DNA from: Cytophagales bacterium
GTDB lineage: Bacteria > Bacteroidota > Bacteroidia > Cytophagales > MED-G16
Direction: 5' to 3'
DNA length: 5,529 nt
Assembly (NCBI GenBank): GCA_029940715.1
Contig: JAPYTU010000048.1
Location: 1 to 5,529, forward strand
In this document: positions 5,334-5,529 of the stretch, piece after piece
How positions within the stretch are numbered: the stretch's first letter is position 1
Layout of the letters: the number at the start of each line of letters is the position of its first letter
Notes under the pieces: generated by a model
What the model was told of the DNA's origin: nothing
Seen by the model: the letters and a program-made list of their open reading frames with translations, nothing else
Databases searched by the model: none
Made by a program: the position numbers and the translations under genes

Positions 5334-5529
5334 TTACCAATCAGGTTTGTTTTTATCTATTTTTTTTGATGCTTTTCTTTTTAGTTGTTGAATATATTGA
5401 AATTCAATATTGTTTAATGCATTAAGAATCATTTCTGCCTTTTTTTTAGACATATTAACTTCTTTTAATTTTTCTTCTATTGATTTTTCTTGTTCTTTAC
5501 TTTGCTGATTTTTATTTTCTTGTTCTTTA
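5334..5529 (-). CDS. C-terminal tail of a BatC-like (aerotolerance, TPR) protein, partial
   Basis: A minus-strand frame enters from the right edge and stays open for 64 codons to TAA 5336-5334. The visible part starts with a low-complexity Lys/Glu/Gln/Asn linker (such as KEQENKNQQSKEQEK), continues with VNMSKKKAEMILNALNNIE, and ends QQLKRKASKKIDKNKPDW. From memory, this layout (a charged Q/N-rich linker, an MSxxxAxxxLNAL helix, a basic stretch and a terminal DW) is typical of the C-terminus of Bacteroidota BatC-type tetratricopeptide proteins of the Bat aerotolerance operon. The TPR domain itself would lie outside the window, so the name is tentative. It has no in-frame stop, codon use matches purC, and its stop is only 10 bases before the purC ATG, all supporting a real coding end. 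A different protein with a charged tail remains possible. Confidence 0.6.
   Translation of the reverse strand, partial: KEQENKNQQSKEQEKSIEEKLKEVNMSKKKAEMILNALNNIEFQYIQQLKRKASKKIDKNKPDW

Noticed and set aside
1..5529. CRISPR array, mobile element, toxin-antitoxin or defence system
   Set aside because: No spaced direct repeats, terminal inverted repeats, transposase or integrase motifs, or nuclease/ATPase pairs were found. Nearly every base lies in ordinary housekeeping genes of uniform composition.

Overview
This is a compact, very AT-rich stretch (about a quarter G+C by eye) of a Bacteroidota chromosome, most likely a streamlined flavobacterium. Four signs point there. The thioesterase, PAP2 phosphatase and RNA methyltransferase carry motif wording typical of that phylum. 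A C-terminal tail resembling the BatC aerotolerance protein lies upstream of purC. Several intergenic gaps hold copies of the Bacteroidota -7 promoter box TAnnTTTG. Clear Shine-Dalgarno sites are nearly absent.

Layout, left to right: the C-terminal part of a thioredoxin-fold (TlpA/AhpC-TSA-like) protein on + (3-239); a hotdog acyl-CoA thioesterase on - (232-756); riboflavin synthase ribE on + (815-1405), divergent from the thioesterase; a two-gene unit on - made of a PAP2 lipid phosphatase (2037-2570) followed by a SCO1/SenC copper-chaperone lipoprotein (1408-2040), overlapping by ATGA; a TrmH/SpoU-type RNA 2'-O-methyltransferase on + (2600-3334); then a leftward run on - that reads, in transcription order, BatC-like tail (5334-5529, partial), purC (4388-5323), a YhhQ/VUT-family queuosine-precursor transporter (3599-4354) and an unrecognised 79-residue two-helix membrane protein (3331-3570).

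The genes are mostly unrelated housekeeping functions packed tightly: cofactor synthesis (ribE), purine synthesis (purC), tRNA-modification precursor uptake (VUT), RNA methylation, envelope lipid recycling (PAP2) and copper/redox handling (SCO). No gap exceeds about 50 bases. All three convergent junctions overlap or abut, so no dedicated terminator fits between them. I see no tRNA or rRNA, CRISPR, insertion sequence, phage gene, toxin-antitoxin pair or defence system. I found no convincing previously undescribed system. The items most worth a second look are the orphan small membrane protein, the overlapping divergent promoters, the coupled PAP2-SCO pair and the terminator-less convergent ends.
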